A DNA stretch of 43,889 nt from Mesorhizobium sp. J18 (GTDB lineage: Bacteria; Pseudomonadota; Alphaproteobacteria; Rhizobiales; Rhizobiaceae). The position numbers and the translations under genes were made by a program. Of the stretch, positions 1-8,412 are shown piece after piece. The first letter of the stretch is position 1; each line of letters begins with the position of its first letter. Below the pieces are notes generated by a model. It searched no databases and was not told the DNA's origin. It saw only the letters and a program-made list of their open reading frames with translations. Where the stretch lies: NCBI RefSeq assembly GCF_007829525.1, contig NZ_VLJP01000012.1, positions 76,507 through 120,395 of the forward strand, given 5' to 3'.

Positions 1-471
1 CAAGCCGATAACAGGCAGGAGCATCGCCAGGCCAGGTTCCCCCATGAAGTGTGCGAGCAAAGGGGCAGCCAAAACGAGTACTATGTAGATGGCCAGCGCG
101 ACGAGCACACAGAGCCAGAATACCGAGTCGAGATGCCGCCGTCCGAGATCGTCGCGCTGAATGAGCGCCTGGCCGAAGCCCGCCGGGGCGACGGCGCTCG
201 CCAGCAGGGCAACGCTTGCTGCCAGCGCCACCAGGCCGAACTCGGCCGGCGTGAGGAAGCGCGAGGTGACGGTGAATACGCCGGCGGCAACCGCTGCCGG
301 CGCAAAGCCGCTCAGGGCCGACCAGAAGACGCCGTGAACGGCTGCGCGTGTCCGCCCGCTGCGCAGACGGCCGTAAACGACCTGTTCTTCCTGGTCGAGA
401 CTCTTTTCGCTGCGATCCAGCAAGCCCTCTGTCCCTTTCAGTAGCTCGCTGCCCGCATCGGCAGCCCGCAT
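1..471 (-). CDS. Polysaccharide/lipopolysaccharide flippase, 5' part only (runs off left edge)
   Basis: The reading frame is open from an ATG at 471 to base 1, giving 157 codons of the N-terminal part. After about 48 hydrophilic residues comes a hydrophobic stretch with the pattern FWSALSGFAPAAVAAGVF, then SRFLTPAEFGLVALA, then GFGQALIQRDDL, and a third membrane segment. The TPAEFG / GFGQALIQR pattern is typical of Wzx-like and Polysacc_synt-type inner-membrane proteins that flip lipid-linked sugar units for exopolysaccharide or O-antigen. The start is not backed by a good ribosome site, so a start slightly downstream is possible. The sugar substrate cannot be told. The C-terminal two thirds lie outside the window. 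Confidence 0.75.
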   Translation of the reverse strand, partial: MRAADAGSELLKGTEGLLDRSEKSLDQEEQVVYGRLRSGRTRAAVHGVFWSALSGFAPAAVAAGVFTVTSRFLTPAEFGLVALAASVALLASAVAPAGFGQALIQRDDLGRRHLDSVFWLCVLVALAIYIVLVLAAPLLAHFMGEPGLAMLLPVIGL

Positions 472-766
472 GCCGACACAGCGGCCGTGGCGGAAGTCAC
501 AGGGCGCTGCAGGCAGGCTGCGTGCGCCCAATATGTGTCCACTCTTCTACAGCCAGCCATCATTCACTCACTTTCTCAAAACGGTGTGTGTCTCGACGCC
601 TTGATGCTGCACCGCAACATACGATGCCACCGGACGGGTGGTTAAACAACCGGAGAGTTCATTGGTGGGCGATCGTGGTAGCTTGTTGGCGTTTGCCGAT
701 GGCCGCATCACATGGACTGGCTAATTTCGAGCAACTTTTATGTAGCGCCTGCATAAACTGTGAGTG
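472..766. other. Intergenic stretch, no supported gene
   Basis: About 295 bases separate the divergent flippase and secreted-protein genes. Open frames here are antisense or low-quality and show no domain pattern. I see a short inverted repeat (GGTT-AAAC-AACC near 640-651) but no terminator, tRNA or clear promoter. It probably holds the two divergent promoters. Confidence 0.4.
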
Positions 767-1279
767 ATGTGCCTACCATTCGCGATGGTGCGCTCTGCCT
801 TGGAATCGCCACCAGAAGCGGCCAGCTTGCGAGCCGCTATTCTCAAAATCTGGCTTTCGTCCTTGCTTCCTCGCTATTGGTTCGTTCCGTTTCTCGCGGG
901 CATCCTTCTGATGCCGAATGGGGGCGTGGCTCAGGAACAGAGCTGCTGCGATCCGACTGGGCCTTTCAGGCCCGGTGAAGGCTATGCTGACGAACCGGCG
1001 ACATGCGAGACGATCGGTACATGGGTTGACCGGGCGCCACAGACGGACGCCAGGATCACGCTTTCCATCGTCGGTCCTTTGTCGGCGGTCGAGTTCGATG
1101 GCACTCTGGCCTATCTGGTGATGTGTGAACAGCCCGGCGTGCAGGTGATGTGCGTGACCTACAGCACCAATGGCATGCAGCCCGGCAATGTGGTCCTCTT
1201 CGGCGGCGGCTACAAAAGGGTGGGCGACCAGCAGGTTATGCTCGATCCCTGTCTGGCCTCCGTATCGTCACAAAATTAG
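767..1279 (+). CDS. Secreted cysteine-containing protein of unknown function
   Basis: The frame encodes about 170 residues and I do not recognise the family. Residues around 32-50 are hydrophobic (YWFVPFLAGILL) and end in GGVAQEQ, which looks like a signal peptide with cleavage near the VAQ; the n-region is unusually long, so translation may begin later than the ATG at 767. The GTG at 764 and the ATG at 785 are other options, and none has a strong ribosome site. The predicted mature part has six cysteines (an SCC pair, ATC, two VMC, and DPC near the end), enough for three disulfides, which fits a periplasmic or extracellular protein. It converges on uxaC with about 22 bases between the stops. 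Function unknown. Confidence 0.5.
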   Translation: MCLPFAMVRSALESPPEAASLRAAILKIWLSSLLPRYWFVPFLAGILLMPNGGVAQEQSCCDPTGPFRPGEGYADEPATCETIGTWVDRAPQTDARITLSIVGPLSAVEFDGTLAYLVMCEQPGVQVMCVTYSTNGMQPGNVVLFGGGYKRVGDQQVMLDPCLASVSSQN

Positions 1280-1301
1280 GAGTGGAGGCCAGCCCCTCCC
1301 A

Positions 1302-2711
1302 TCAGAGCCGATATGCCTTTTTCGCCAGCGTATAGGCCAGGTCCCTCGCCACCTCGAAGGCTTCATTCTCGTCGAGCCTGTGCTCGGCGACAAGCCGCGC
1401 GAGGAAGGCGCAGTCCACCCGGCGTGCCAGATCGTGGCGTGCGGGAATGGAGGGAAACGCTCTCGTATCGTCGTTGAACCCGACGGTGTTGTAGAAGCCG
1501 GCAGTCTCGGTCGTGAATTCGCGGAAGCGGCGCATGCCTTCCGGGCTGTCATAGAACCACCATGCGGGGCCAAGTCTGAGCGCCGGATAGACGCCGGCAA
1601 GCGGAGCGAGCTCGCGTGAATAGGTCGACTCGTCGATCGTGAAGACAACGATCGTCAGATCCCGCTCCAAGCCTACCGCATCGAGCATCGGCTTCAGCGC
1701 ACCGACATAGTCCGTCCGGGTCGGTATATCGAAGCCCTTGTCGCGCCCGAAACGCGCCATCATGGCATCGGAATGGTTGCGCCAGGAGCCGGGATGTATC
1801 TGCAACACCAGCCCGTCGCTCAAGCTCATCTTGGCCATCTCGGTCAGCATCTGCGCCCGGAACAGCCCGCGTTCGTCTGCATCGGCCTTGCCGGTCCGAA
1901 TACGGTCGAAAAGCAAGGCGGCCTCGGCACTGGGAAGGTTCGCCGTGTCGGCGCTGGGATGACCATGGTCGGACGACGTCGCGCCGAAGGATTTGAAGTA
2001 GGCCCGCCGCTTGCGATGAGCCTCCAAATATCCGCTCCACGAACCGGTATCCTCACCGGTGATTTCACCCAGCCTGTCGAGATTGGCGGAAAAGCCTTCG
2101 AAATCCGGGTCCACGACTGCATCAGGGCGATAGGCGGTAACGACTCGTCCCTTCCAGCCGCTGTCGCGGATCATGCGGTGCCATTTCAGATCGTCCAGCG
2201 CACCTTCGGTGGTAGCGATCACCTCGATATTGAAGCGCTCGAAAAGAGCGCGTGGCCGGAATTGAGACTCGGCCAGGCGCTCGGAAATCCGGTCATATTG
2301 CCGGTCGGCATTGGCCGCGCTTGGCCGCTCCTCCAGCCCGAACAGCGACGACAGGACATAGTCCATCCAAAGCCGTGTCGGCGTGCCGCGGAACAGGTGA
2401 TAATTGCTCGCAAACAACCGCCAGATTGCCCGCCCATCCGTCTCGACCGGCGCCCCGTCGAGTCTTGGCACGCCGAGATCCTCGAGCCGGATGCCCTGGC
2501 TGAACAGCATTCGGAATATGTAGTGATCCGGCACGACAAGAAGCTGCGCCGGATCGGGGAACGGCTCGTTGAGCGCATACCAGCGTGGATCAGTATGTCC
2601 ATGAGGGCCAATGATCGGCAAGTCCGCTACTGTCTCGTAGAGCGCGCGAGCCAGCGAGCGTGTCGTTGCTTCCGCCGGAAAAAGGAGATTCCGATCGACA
2701 AGTGCGTTCAT
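1302..2711 (-). CDS. uxaC: Glucuronate/galacturonate isomerase (uronate isomerase)
   Basis: UxaC interconverts D-glucuronate and D-fructuronate, or D-galacturonate and D-tagaturonate, as the first cytoplasmic step of hexuronate breakdown. The 469-residue length matches the family. The amidohydrolase-type metal motif HGHTDPRW is at residues 37-44. Other family signatures are QIHPGSWRNH, GPAWWFYDSPEGMRRF and DDTRAFPSIPARHD towards the C-terminus. The ATG at 2711 has AAGGAG about 11 bases upstream and a sigma70-like promoter at 2742-2770. The gene is divergent from uxuB, whose product acts on the isomerase product, so the two are probably controlled from the shared 143-base region. No frameshift or missing motif is seen. 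Confidence 0.95.
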   Translation of the reverse strand: MNALVDRNLLFPAEATTRSLARALYETVADLPIIGPHGHTDPRWYALNEPFPDPAQLLVVPDHYIFRMLFSQGIRLEDLGVPRLDGAPVETDGRAIWRLFASNYHLFRGTPTRLWMDYVLSSLFGLEERPSAANADRQYDRISERLAESQFRPRALFERFNIEVIATTEGALDDLKWHRMIRDSGWKGRVVTAYRPDAVVDPDFEGFSANLDRLGEITGEDTGSWSGYLEAHRKRRAYFKSFGATSSDHGHPSADTANLPSAEAALLFDRIRTGKADADERGLFRAQMLTEMAKMSLSDGLVLQIHPGSWRNHSDAMMARFGRDKGFDIPTRTDYVGALKPMLDAVGLERDLTIVVFTIDESTYSRELAPLAGVYPALRLGPAWWFYDSPEGMRRFREFTTETAGFYNTVGFNDDTRAFPSIPARHDLARRVDCAFLARLVAEHRLDENEAFEVARDLAYTLAKKAYRL

Positions 2712-2741
2712 ATGCGGTGGCGCTCCTTCCTCTCGGCGGCG

Positions 2742-2770
2742 TTATGGCTGTGCGCCGAAGACAATGTCAA
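2742..2770 (-). promoter_or_regulatory. Predicted sigma70-type promoter of uxaC
   Basis: On the minus strand TTGACA (2770-2765) is followed after 17 bases by CCATAA (2747-2742). The expected transcript start lies about 25 bases before the uxaC ATG. Seen by eye only; the -35 is consensus and the -10 is moderate. Confidence 0.45.
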
Positions 2771-2773
2771 CAT
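2764..2773. promoter_or_regulatory. Candidate GntR/FCD operator ATGTCAACAT over the uxaC -35 box
   Basis: This ten-base palindrome (ATGT-CA-ACAT) covers the uxaC -35 hexamer. The same pattern, ATGTNNACAY, occurs twice in front of the SDR/TRAP operon at 9183 and 9204. FCD-type GntR regulators commonly bind short TGTNNACA-like palindromes, so repression of uxaC by the regulator encoded at 9355-10389 is a reasonable inference. Confidence 0.4.
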
Positions 2774-2854
2774 ACCAACAAAATGAATGGTTTGCTTGAT
2801 GACTCGATTGCAGCAGGCGCGTGAGCCGTTATACCCGCAGGAGGAACATCGCTC

Positions 2855-4348
2855 GTGCGACAAGGGAAGAAATGCGTGCAACAGGATCGGTCCACCCGGC
2901 TTTGTGACGGCAATCTCGGCAAAATAAATCGTGAGGTCGAAACACCCGCCTATGATCGTAACGGCATCAGCACCGGCATCGTGCATATCGGCACAGGCGC
3001 CTTCCATCGCGCCCATCAGGCCGTCTATGTCGACGATTGCCTGGCGGCCGGCGAAGGTGATTGGGGGATCGTAGGCGCCTCGTTGCGCAGCCCGGATACG
3101 CGTGATGCTCTTGGCCCTCAGGATGGCCTTTATACGCTGGCCGTACAGGACAAGGCCGGCGAGAGGCTGCGGGTGATAGGCTCGATTGCGAAACTGCTCG
3201 TCGCACCGGAAGACCCGCAGGCTTTGGTGGCGTATCTGGCCGATAAGGCTACGCGCATCGTCACGCTGACGGTGACCGAAAAAGCCTATCTGCGTCGTGG
3301 CGACGGCAAGCTCGATCTCGATCATCCCGATATCGCCTGGGATCTTTCGAACCCGCAGCGCCCTCGCACCGTCTACGGCTTTCTGTCCGCCGGCCTCGAA
3401 AATCGATTCGCCTCCGGGTTACCGGCCTTCACTGTCCTTTGCTGCGACAATCTTCCGGCCAATGGTGAAACCGTGCGCCAGCTGTTTCTCGAATATGTGA
3501 CGGCACGCGGCTCCCAATATGCGGAAGCCATGGCGGATGTGGCTTTCCCTTCGACCATGGTAGATCGCATTGTCCCCGCCACGACCGACGAGGATCGCAG
3601 CCGGATATCCGGGAAGATCGGCGTGACGGACGCTTGGCCGGTCAAGACCGAGCCTTTCATGCAATGGGTCATCGAGGATCAGTTCCCGCTGGGCCGTCCC
3701 CGATGGGAGCGCTTCGGAGTCACGATGGTCGAGGATGTACGGCCATTCGAGGAGATGAAACTCAGGCTCCTGAACGGTGCTCATTCGGCAATGGCCTATC
3801 TCGGTCTGCTTGTCGGTCGCGCAAGCGTGGCAGAGGCTTTCAACGATCCTGATATCCGCACTTTTATCAATGGCCTCTGGGAGGAGGCGATCCCCACGCT
3901 GCCCCGCGAAGCGGGACTGGAGCCGGACAAATATACCGCTGCACTCGCCGAGCGTTTCAGCAATCCGGCGCTGGTCCATCGCACCGCCCAGATCGCCATG
4001 GACGGTAGCCAGAAGCTCCCGCAGCGTATCCTTGCCGCTGCGGCGACGCGACTGCGCGATGGTGCCCCGACCGGCCATCTGCTCACCGTCGTCGCGGCAT
4101 GGATTGCCTGTTGTGAGGCGCGCGGCAGGACACTGCCGGCGGGACACTTCGCTGATCCGCTCGATGACAGGCTTGCCGACCTCTTTTCCGGAATGTTGTC
4201 GGTGAGCGAATTGGTAGCGCAAGTCTTCCAGGTTGCCGGCTTCACATCAATCGACGAAAGCGGCGAGATAGCACGAAGGGTAGCCGTTCATCTCGATGCG
4301 ATCAGAAATGGCGGGGCACTCGCTGCAATGCGAATGGCCAACGCGTAA
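2855..4348 (+). CDS. uxuB: D-mannonate oxidoreductase / fructuronate reductase (mannitol dehydrogenase family)
   Basis: The enzyme reduces D-fructuronate to D-mannonate with NADH after UxaC; a tagaturonate-reducing role is also possible in this family. The N-terminal Rossmann part carries GIVHIGTGAFHRAHQAVY and the C-terminal part the polyol-dehydrogenase catalytic pattern KLRLLNGAHSAMAY, with Lys302, Asn307 and His310. The length of 497 fits. The start is a GTG at 2855 with AGGAGG at 2839-2844; a GTG at 2876 preceded by AGGGA would remove seven residues and is equally plausible. It is divergent from uxaC. Neither a mannonate dehydratase (uxuA) nor a KDG kinase lies in the window, so its product must be handled by genes elsewhere. 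Confidence 0.88.
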   Translation: MRQGKKCVQQDRSTRLCDGNLGKINREVETPAYDRNGISTGIVHIGTGAFHRAHQAVYVDDCLAAGEGDWGIVGASLRSPDTRDALGPQDGLYTLAVQDKAGERLRVIGSIAKLLVAPEDPQALVAYLADKATRIVTLTVTEKAYLRRGDGKLDLDHPDIAWDLSNPQRPRTVYGFLSAGLENRFASGLPAFTVLCCDNLPANGETVRQLFLEYVTARGSQYAEAMADVAFPSTMVDRIVPATTDEDRSRISGKIGVTDAWPVKTEPFMQWVIEDQFPLGRPRWERFGVTMVEDVRPFEEMKLRLLNGAHSAMAYLGLLVGRASVAEAFNDPDIRTFINGLWEEAIPTLPREAGLEPDKYTAALAERFSNPALVHRTAQIAMDGSQKLPQRILAAAATRLRDGAPTGHLLTVVAAWIACCEARGRTLPAGHFADPLDDRLADLFSGMLSVSELVAQVFQVAGFTSIDESGEIARRVAVHLDAIRNGGALAAMRMANA

Positions 4349-4424
4349 GGGACTGCGGAATAAACCAGGCCTCCGCACCGGTTCGACGACTCGATCCGGC
4401 TTACGGCGTCTCGGCTAGGGCGCT

Positions 4425-4440
4425 CGGCCGGAACCGGCCG
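4425..4440. terminator. GC-rich hairpin between convergent uxuB and TRAP permease gene
   Basis: CGGCCGG (4425-4431) and CCGGCCG (4434-4440) form a strong inverted repeat between two converging genes. There is no T-run, so its termination role rests on position and stability. Confidence 0.4.
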
Positions 4441-4460
4441 GCGCGTGTGGGACGACAATA

Positions 4461-5741
4461 TCAGTTGAACAGGAGGTCGGGGACGAAGAGAACCGCCTCC
4501 GGGATGAAGATCAGGACCAGCGTGACCAATGTGATTGCTGCCATCAGGGGGAGTGATTCACGCGTATATTCCCCAATCGGGCAGCGCATGATCGAGCAGA
4601 CCGTGTACATGGCCGCGCCCACCGGCGGGGTGAAATTGCCGATTGTGGCCGCGACGATGAAGACCAGGCCGAAATGCACTGGATCGCCATCGAGCCCCGC
4701 GACAAGCGGCAGGAAGATCGGCGTCAGCATGATGATGAGCACCGTGGCGTCGACAAAGAAGCCTGCTATCAGCGTGAAGATGACAATCAGCACCATGACG
4801 CCGGAGAGATTGTCGGTAATGCCGAGTATCCAGCCGGAGACGATTTCGGGAATATGCTCAAGGACAATGCCATAGCTGAAGATGGCTGACAGCGCGATAA
4901 GGAACATCACGGAGCCGACATCGGAGAGGCTGCCTTCCAGCGCGGCCAGGAAACCCTGTCGTTTCATCTTGCGGTAGACGATGACGCCAATAAAGACGGC
5001 GTAGAGAACGGCGAAAGCACCGATCTCGGAGGGCGTGAAGACTCCCAGGCGCAAGCCCAGGAGCAGGAAGACCGGAAACAGCAACGCCCAGATGCCGCCT
5101 CGGAACGCCTGGCCAACCTCGCTTGCGTTAGGCCGTGTGTTGCGCTCCGGCGGATAACCACGCCGTTTGGCCGTCAGCCAGACGGCGATGCCGAGTGCGA
5201 TCCAGAGCAGGAAAGCGGGTACAAAGCCTGCCGCGAAAAGCCGTCCGATGGAAACCTGCCCGATCGTACCGTAAATGATCATCCCGATGCCGGGCGGTAT
5301 GGTGGGCGTCAGCACCGCGCCGAAAGACAGCACACCAGCGGCAAAACCCCGCGAGAGGCCTCGACGCACCATCTCCTGTCCCAACATGCGCGACTGCATG
5401 GCTGCGTCGGCGATTGCCGAGCCGGAGACCCCGCCCATCAAGGCAGACAGGGCCAGCGAGACTTGCGCCAGCCCGCCCTTCAGCCTTCCGGTCAGCACCG
5501 AAGCCAGATTAAGCAGCTTTTCGGTGATGCCGGAGTGGTTCATGAAATTGCCGGCCATGATGAAAAGCGGCACCGCCAGCAGGGCGAAGTTCTGCGTTTG
5601 CGACACCGTTACCTGAACCGGAATGGTGAATGGCAATTCGGAGTGCTGGACAAAGAACAGCGCTCCGGAAATGCCGATGGCGAAGGCTACCGGCATGCCC
5701 ATGAGCAGGAGGATGACGAAGGCGACAGAGACGATCAGCAT
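4461..5741 (-). CDS. TRAP transporter large permease (DctM type)
   Basis: The 426-residue product is almost entirely hydrophobic, with the usual 12 or so membrane segments of the DctM family; family patterns include GVSGSAIADAA, LTPTIPPGIGMIIYG and GNFTPPVGAAMYTVC. It is the sodium-coupled translocation channel of the tripartite transporter. I chose the ATG at 5741 (MLIVSVAFVILLLMG) because GAGG lies six bases before it and it follows the small-subunit stop by seven bases; the longer frame from 5789 would overlap the upstream gene. It is the last gene of the leftward SDR-Ldh-TRAP operon. The substrate is not readable from sequence; the setting suggests a hexuronate or another sugar acid. Confidence 0.93.
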   Translation of the reverse strand: MLIVSVAFVILLLMGMPVAFAIGISGALFFVQHSELPFTIPVQVTVSQTQNFALLAVPLFIMAGNFMNHSGITEKLLNLASVLTGRLKGGLAQVSLALSALMGGVSGSAIADAAMQSRMLGQEMVRRGLSRGFAAGVLSFGAVLTPTIPPGIGMIIYGTIGQVSIGRLFAAGFVPAFLLWIALGIAVWLTAKRRGYPPERNTRPNASEVGQAFRGGIWALLFPVFLLLGLRLGVFTPSEIGAFAVLYAVFIGVIVYRKMKRQGFLAALEGSLSDVGSVMFLIALSAIFSYGIVLEHIPEIVSGWILGITDNLSGVMVLIVIFTLIAGFFVDATVLIIMLTPIFLPLVAGLDGDPVHFGLVFIVAATIGNFTPPVGAAMYTVCSIMRCPIGEYTRESLPLMAAITLVTLVLIFIPEAVLFVPDLLFN

Positions 5742-5748
5742 TTCGGCC

Positions 5749-6246
5749 TCATTCGGTGCTGACCGCTGGTCGCCGCAGCAAGCCGTCATCGAGCATGGCT
5801 TGGCGGACCTTCAGGATCGTGGTGATCAGCAGGAGCGTGGCTCCGACCGGCAGACTCATCGTCACCCAGGAATAGCTGACACCCGGAATGCCGTTGAAGC
5901 TGCGTGCACGGCTGACCCACGACAAAAGCAGGCCGGAATAGATGAGATAAACGAGGAAGATCGAGATGATCAGATAATTCAGATAAGCAAGCGCCTGCCG
6001 CATCCGCTCGGGCGCCCGTTCGGCCACAAGGTTGATCGACATCAGAGAATTATTGCGCCAGGCGATGTCGGCACAGAGGAAGCACGCCCAGGCAAAGAAG
6101 CAGGTGGCAAGGTCGATGGTCCAGTTCAGCGGGTTGCGCATCAGCCTTGCTACTCCGCCGGTGAAGATCAGTCCCACCATAAGGAGCAGGAAAATACCGG
6201 CGAGGATTGCCTCGATCCTCAGGAGATATGAGTAGAGCGCGCGCAT
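5749..6246 (-). CDS. TRAP transporter small permease (DctQ type)
   Basis: A 165-residue inner-membrane protein with four predicted membrane helices, as expected for DctQ. The segment IDLATCFFAWACFLCADIAWR matches the conserved central part of the family (helix plus charged turn), and the N-terminus has YLLRIEAILAGIFLLLMVG. It pairs with the large permease encoded immediately downstream and receives the loaded binding protein. The ATG at 6246 is preceded by AGGCGAGGA. It starts 36 bases after the binding-protein gene and its stop lies seven bases before the next start, so the three genes are surely cotranscribed. Confidence 0.92.
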   Translation of the reverse strand: MRALYSYLLRIEAILAGIFLLLMVGLIFTGGVARLMRNPLNWTIDLATCFFAWACFLCADIAWRNNSLMSINLVAERAPERMRQALAYLNYLIISIFLVYLIYSGLLLSWVSRARSFNGIPGVSYSWVTMSLPVGATLLLITTILKVRQAMLDDGLLRRPAVSTE

Positions 6247-6282
6247 GGCGATCCTCGCCTTCTGATTTTCTTCCCTGCCGGC

Positions 6283-7272
6283 TTACTTGCCGATCTCTTC
6301 GTGCACCTTGTTCTTGGCCTCGGCCAGATCAAGCGCTTCGTAAGCCTTCTCCCCGGCAGCGCGGAAGGCATCCATGTCGACGTCGCTGACAACAGTCATG
6401 CCCTCTTCCTGCACTTTGGCCTTTGCCTCCTCGACAGCCTTGGCGACGGTCGCGGAAGTCTCCTGCCCGACGGCGCGGCATTCCTCGACCAGCGCCGTCT
6501 GCTGGTCTTCCGGCAGGCCGTTGAACCATTGCGAGCTAACGACCTGAAAATTGACCAGCAGGATATGCGCGGTCTCGTTGGCATATTTCAGCACTTCGTG
6601 AAGCTTGCCGGCCGTGATGTTGGGATAGACCAGCTCGGCTCCATCAATCGCCTGCTGCTGCAGTCCCGGATAGACATCGCCGAAATTCATCGCCGTCGGT
6701 TCGGCTCCAAGCGCGCGGATGGATTCCTGCCAGATCGGCGCCGGCGGCGTGCGGATGCGCAGACCTGCCAGATCCTCGGGTGTGCGGATTTCCTTGTTCG
6801 TGAAGAAATGCCGGAAGCCCTGGATCCAGTCGAAGCAGACCACCTTGAGCCCATGCTGGTCCGCCAGTTCATTCTGCCATTCGATCATGGTCGGCGAGTC
6901 GGCGAGGGAGGAGACTTCCTCCAGAGACTCAACGAAATAGGGCCCATTGACCACGGCGATGCCCGGCACATAATTGCCGAGGCGCGCGGCGTCCGTATTC
7001 TGGCCGATGTTCGCCCCCTGGCGAATTTGCTCGATGATGTCCTCCTCCACGCCGAGCTGGGCGCTGTGGAAGACCTCTATCTTGAGACCGCCATTGGTGC
7101 GTTCTTCGACGCGCTTCGCCCATTCCACAAAACCTTGATGGAAGGGCTCGCCGGGTCCAAGCACATGGTTGAAGCGCAGCGTGTTCTGTTCCTGGGCTAT
7201 GGCAGGCGCGCTCAGCGCCGACACAATGCCCAGAGCCGCTGTTGCCAGCGCCAGTCTGTTGAACATTTTCAT
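6283..7272 (-). CDS. TRAP transporter periplasmic solute-binding protein (DctP type)
   Basis: The 329-residue protein begins with a classical signal peptide, MKMFNRLALATAALG, cleaved after PAIA. DctP-family features follow: TLRFNHVLGPGEPFHQG, LKIEVFHSAQLGVEEDIIEQ, and DLAGLRIRTPPAP, in which the Arg is in the place of the conserved ligand-carboxylate-binding residue. It captures an acidic substrate in the periplasm for the QM permease. AGGAGG lies close before the ATG at 7272. Being encoded with uronate genes, it may bind hexuronates, but Ldh plus TRAP pairs also occur for diketogulonate (E. coli YiaK with YiaMNO), so the ligand is open. Confidence 0.93.
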   Translation of the reverse strand: MKMFNRLALATAALGIVSALSAPAIAQEQNTLRFNHVLGPGEPFHQGFVEWAKRVEERTNGGLKIEVFHSAQLGVEEDIIEQIRQGANIGQNTDAARLGNYVPGIAVVNGPYFVESLEEVSSLADSPTMIEWQNELADQHGLKVVCFDWIQGFRHFFTNKEIRTPEDLAGLRIRTPPAPIWQESIRALGAEPTAMNFGDVYPGLQQQAIDGAELVYPNITAGKLHEVLKYANETAHILLVNFQVVSSQWFNGLPEDQQTALVEECRAVGQETSATVAKAVEEAKAKVQEEGMTVVSDVDMDAFRAAGEKAYEALDLAEAKNKVHEEIGK

Positions 7273-7332
7273 CTTCTCCTCCTGTCTTTTCCTCTATTCC
7301 TTCCCGCGGCTTGTCGGGCCGCGGCTTCCTCA

Positions 7333-8412
7333 TCAAAAAGGCATGGCGAGCCCGAAGCGCTCGGCGAGCTTCCTGAACGCTTCTTCCGTTTGCGGATCGA
7401 TCGGGACGCCCTCGCGGGCGCGGCGGTCGGCTTCCGCCCATTCTCGATCGCCCGGCGCCATGACGGCTTCGCCCGCTCTCGGCTGCGAACTGCGCAGACT
7501 GGCCAGATAGCGGTCCATGCCATCGTCGAAGACGGCGCGGTCCACGAATGCTTCCGGTTTGAGCGCCATGACAAAAGCGCCGAGTTTGCGTGGCGTCGCC
7601 ATATCTGGCCCGCTCATCGGCAAGATATCCGTGCTGAGCCGCATGCCGGTGAAGATGGCGCTGAATATCTCCACCATACCGGCAAGCCCGGCTCCCTTGA
7701 ATCCAAAGGCACCGCCAAGCGGAGCAAGCATTTCGACCAATTCCGGATCGTCCGTATCGAACCCGTCTGTGCCCGAAGCAACGCCCTCCGGCAGCCTGAG
7801 ACGCAGCGATCGGTAGAGTTGGACCCGGTTGTAGGGGACGGCGCTGGTCGCCATGTCGAGCAGCCACGGCCGCTGATCGGGAACCGGCACGGCACAGGCG
7901 ATGGGATTGGTGCCGTGAAACCGGGCAGCGCCGCCATGCAGTCGCACAAAACTGTCGGAATTGCAGAAGGCAAGGCCGACGAGACCGGCTTTGGCAGCCT
8001 CAATGGCGAAAGCGCCAGCCGGGCCGAAATGCGAGGAATTGGCGACGGCAACAGCTCCAATGCCGTTGCGTTCGGCAAGACCCACCGCGTGATCCATGGC
8101 GGTATAGGCGGCAAGAGCCCCATGGCCGTCATCGGCATCAATCGTCGCCACAGCGCCGAATTCCCGCAGGACGCGCATTTGAGGTTTACCATTTACCCGT
8201 CCGCCAGCGAGTACCCAGCAATAATGATCAAGAAGGCGTACGCCATGGCTGTCGATTCCGAGGCGGGAACCATGCATCATTGCCCGGGTCGCGGCGTCGG
8301 ATGTCGCATTGTCGGCTCCCACCGCCAACAATGCGGCCCGGCAAAAGCTCTCCAGCTTTGGGATGGGTGCCTGGACCGGCGCCTCGACGAGTTTTTCGGC
8401 CGCGTCTGTCAC
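7333..8412 (-). CDS. Ldh-family NAD(P)-dependent oxidoreductase (malate/L-lactate dehydrogenase type 2)
   Basis: This is a 359-residue member of the LDH2/MDH2 family, which reduces 2-keto acids or oxidises 2-hydroxy acids in the cytoplasm; members include YiaK (2,3-diketo-L-gulonate reductase) and ureidoglycolate dehydrogenase. Family motifs are GIDSHGVRLLDHY and GAVAVANSSHFGPAGAFA near the first third, then HGTNPIACAVPVPDQRPWLLDMATS. I place the start at the GTG at 8412, overlapping the upstream SDR stop as GTGA; the longer open frame to 8634 has no family similarity before that point. The gene is translationally coupled to the SDR and precedes the TRAP genes. The substrate is probably a sugar-derived keto acid, but this is inference. 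Confidence 0.87.
   Translation of the reverse strand: MTDAAEKLVEAPVQAPIPKLESFCRAALLAVGADNATSDAATRAMMHGSRLGIDSHGVRLLDHYCWVLAGGRVNGKPQMRVLREFGAVATIDADDGHGALAAYTAMDHAVGLAERNGIGAVAVANSSHFGPAGAFAIEAAKAGLVGLAFCNSDSFVRLHGGAARFHGTNPIACAVPVPDQRPWLLDMATSAVPYNRVQLYRSLRLRLPEGVASGTDGFDTDDPELVEMLAPLGGAFGFKGAGLAGMVEIFSAIFTGMRLSTDILPMSGPDMATPRKLGAFVMALKPEAFVDRAVFDDGMDRYLASLRSSQPRAGEAVMAPGDREWAEADRRAREGVPIDPQTEEAFRKLAERFGLAMPF

Noticed and set aside
348-767. Open frame in the flippase/secreted-protein gap
   Set aside because: No ribosome site, no domain, and it overlaps the flippase N-terminus antisense.
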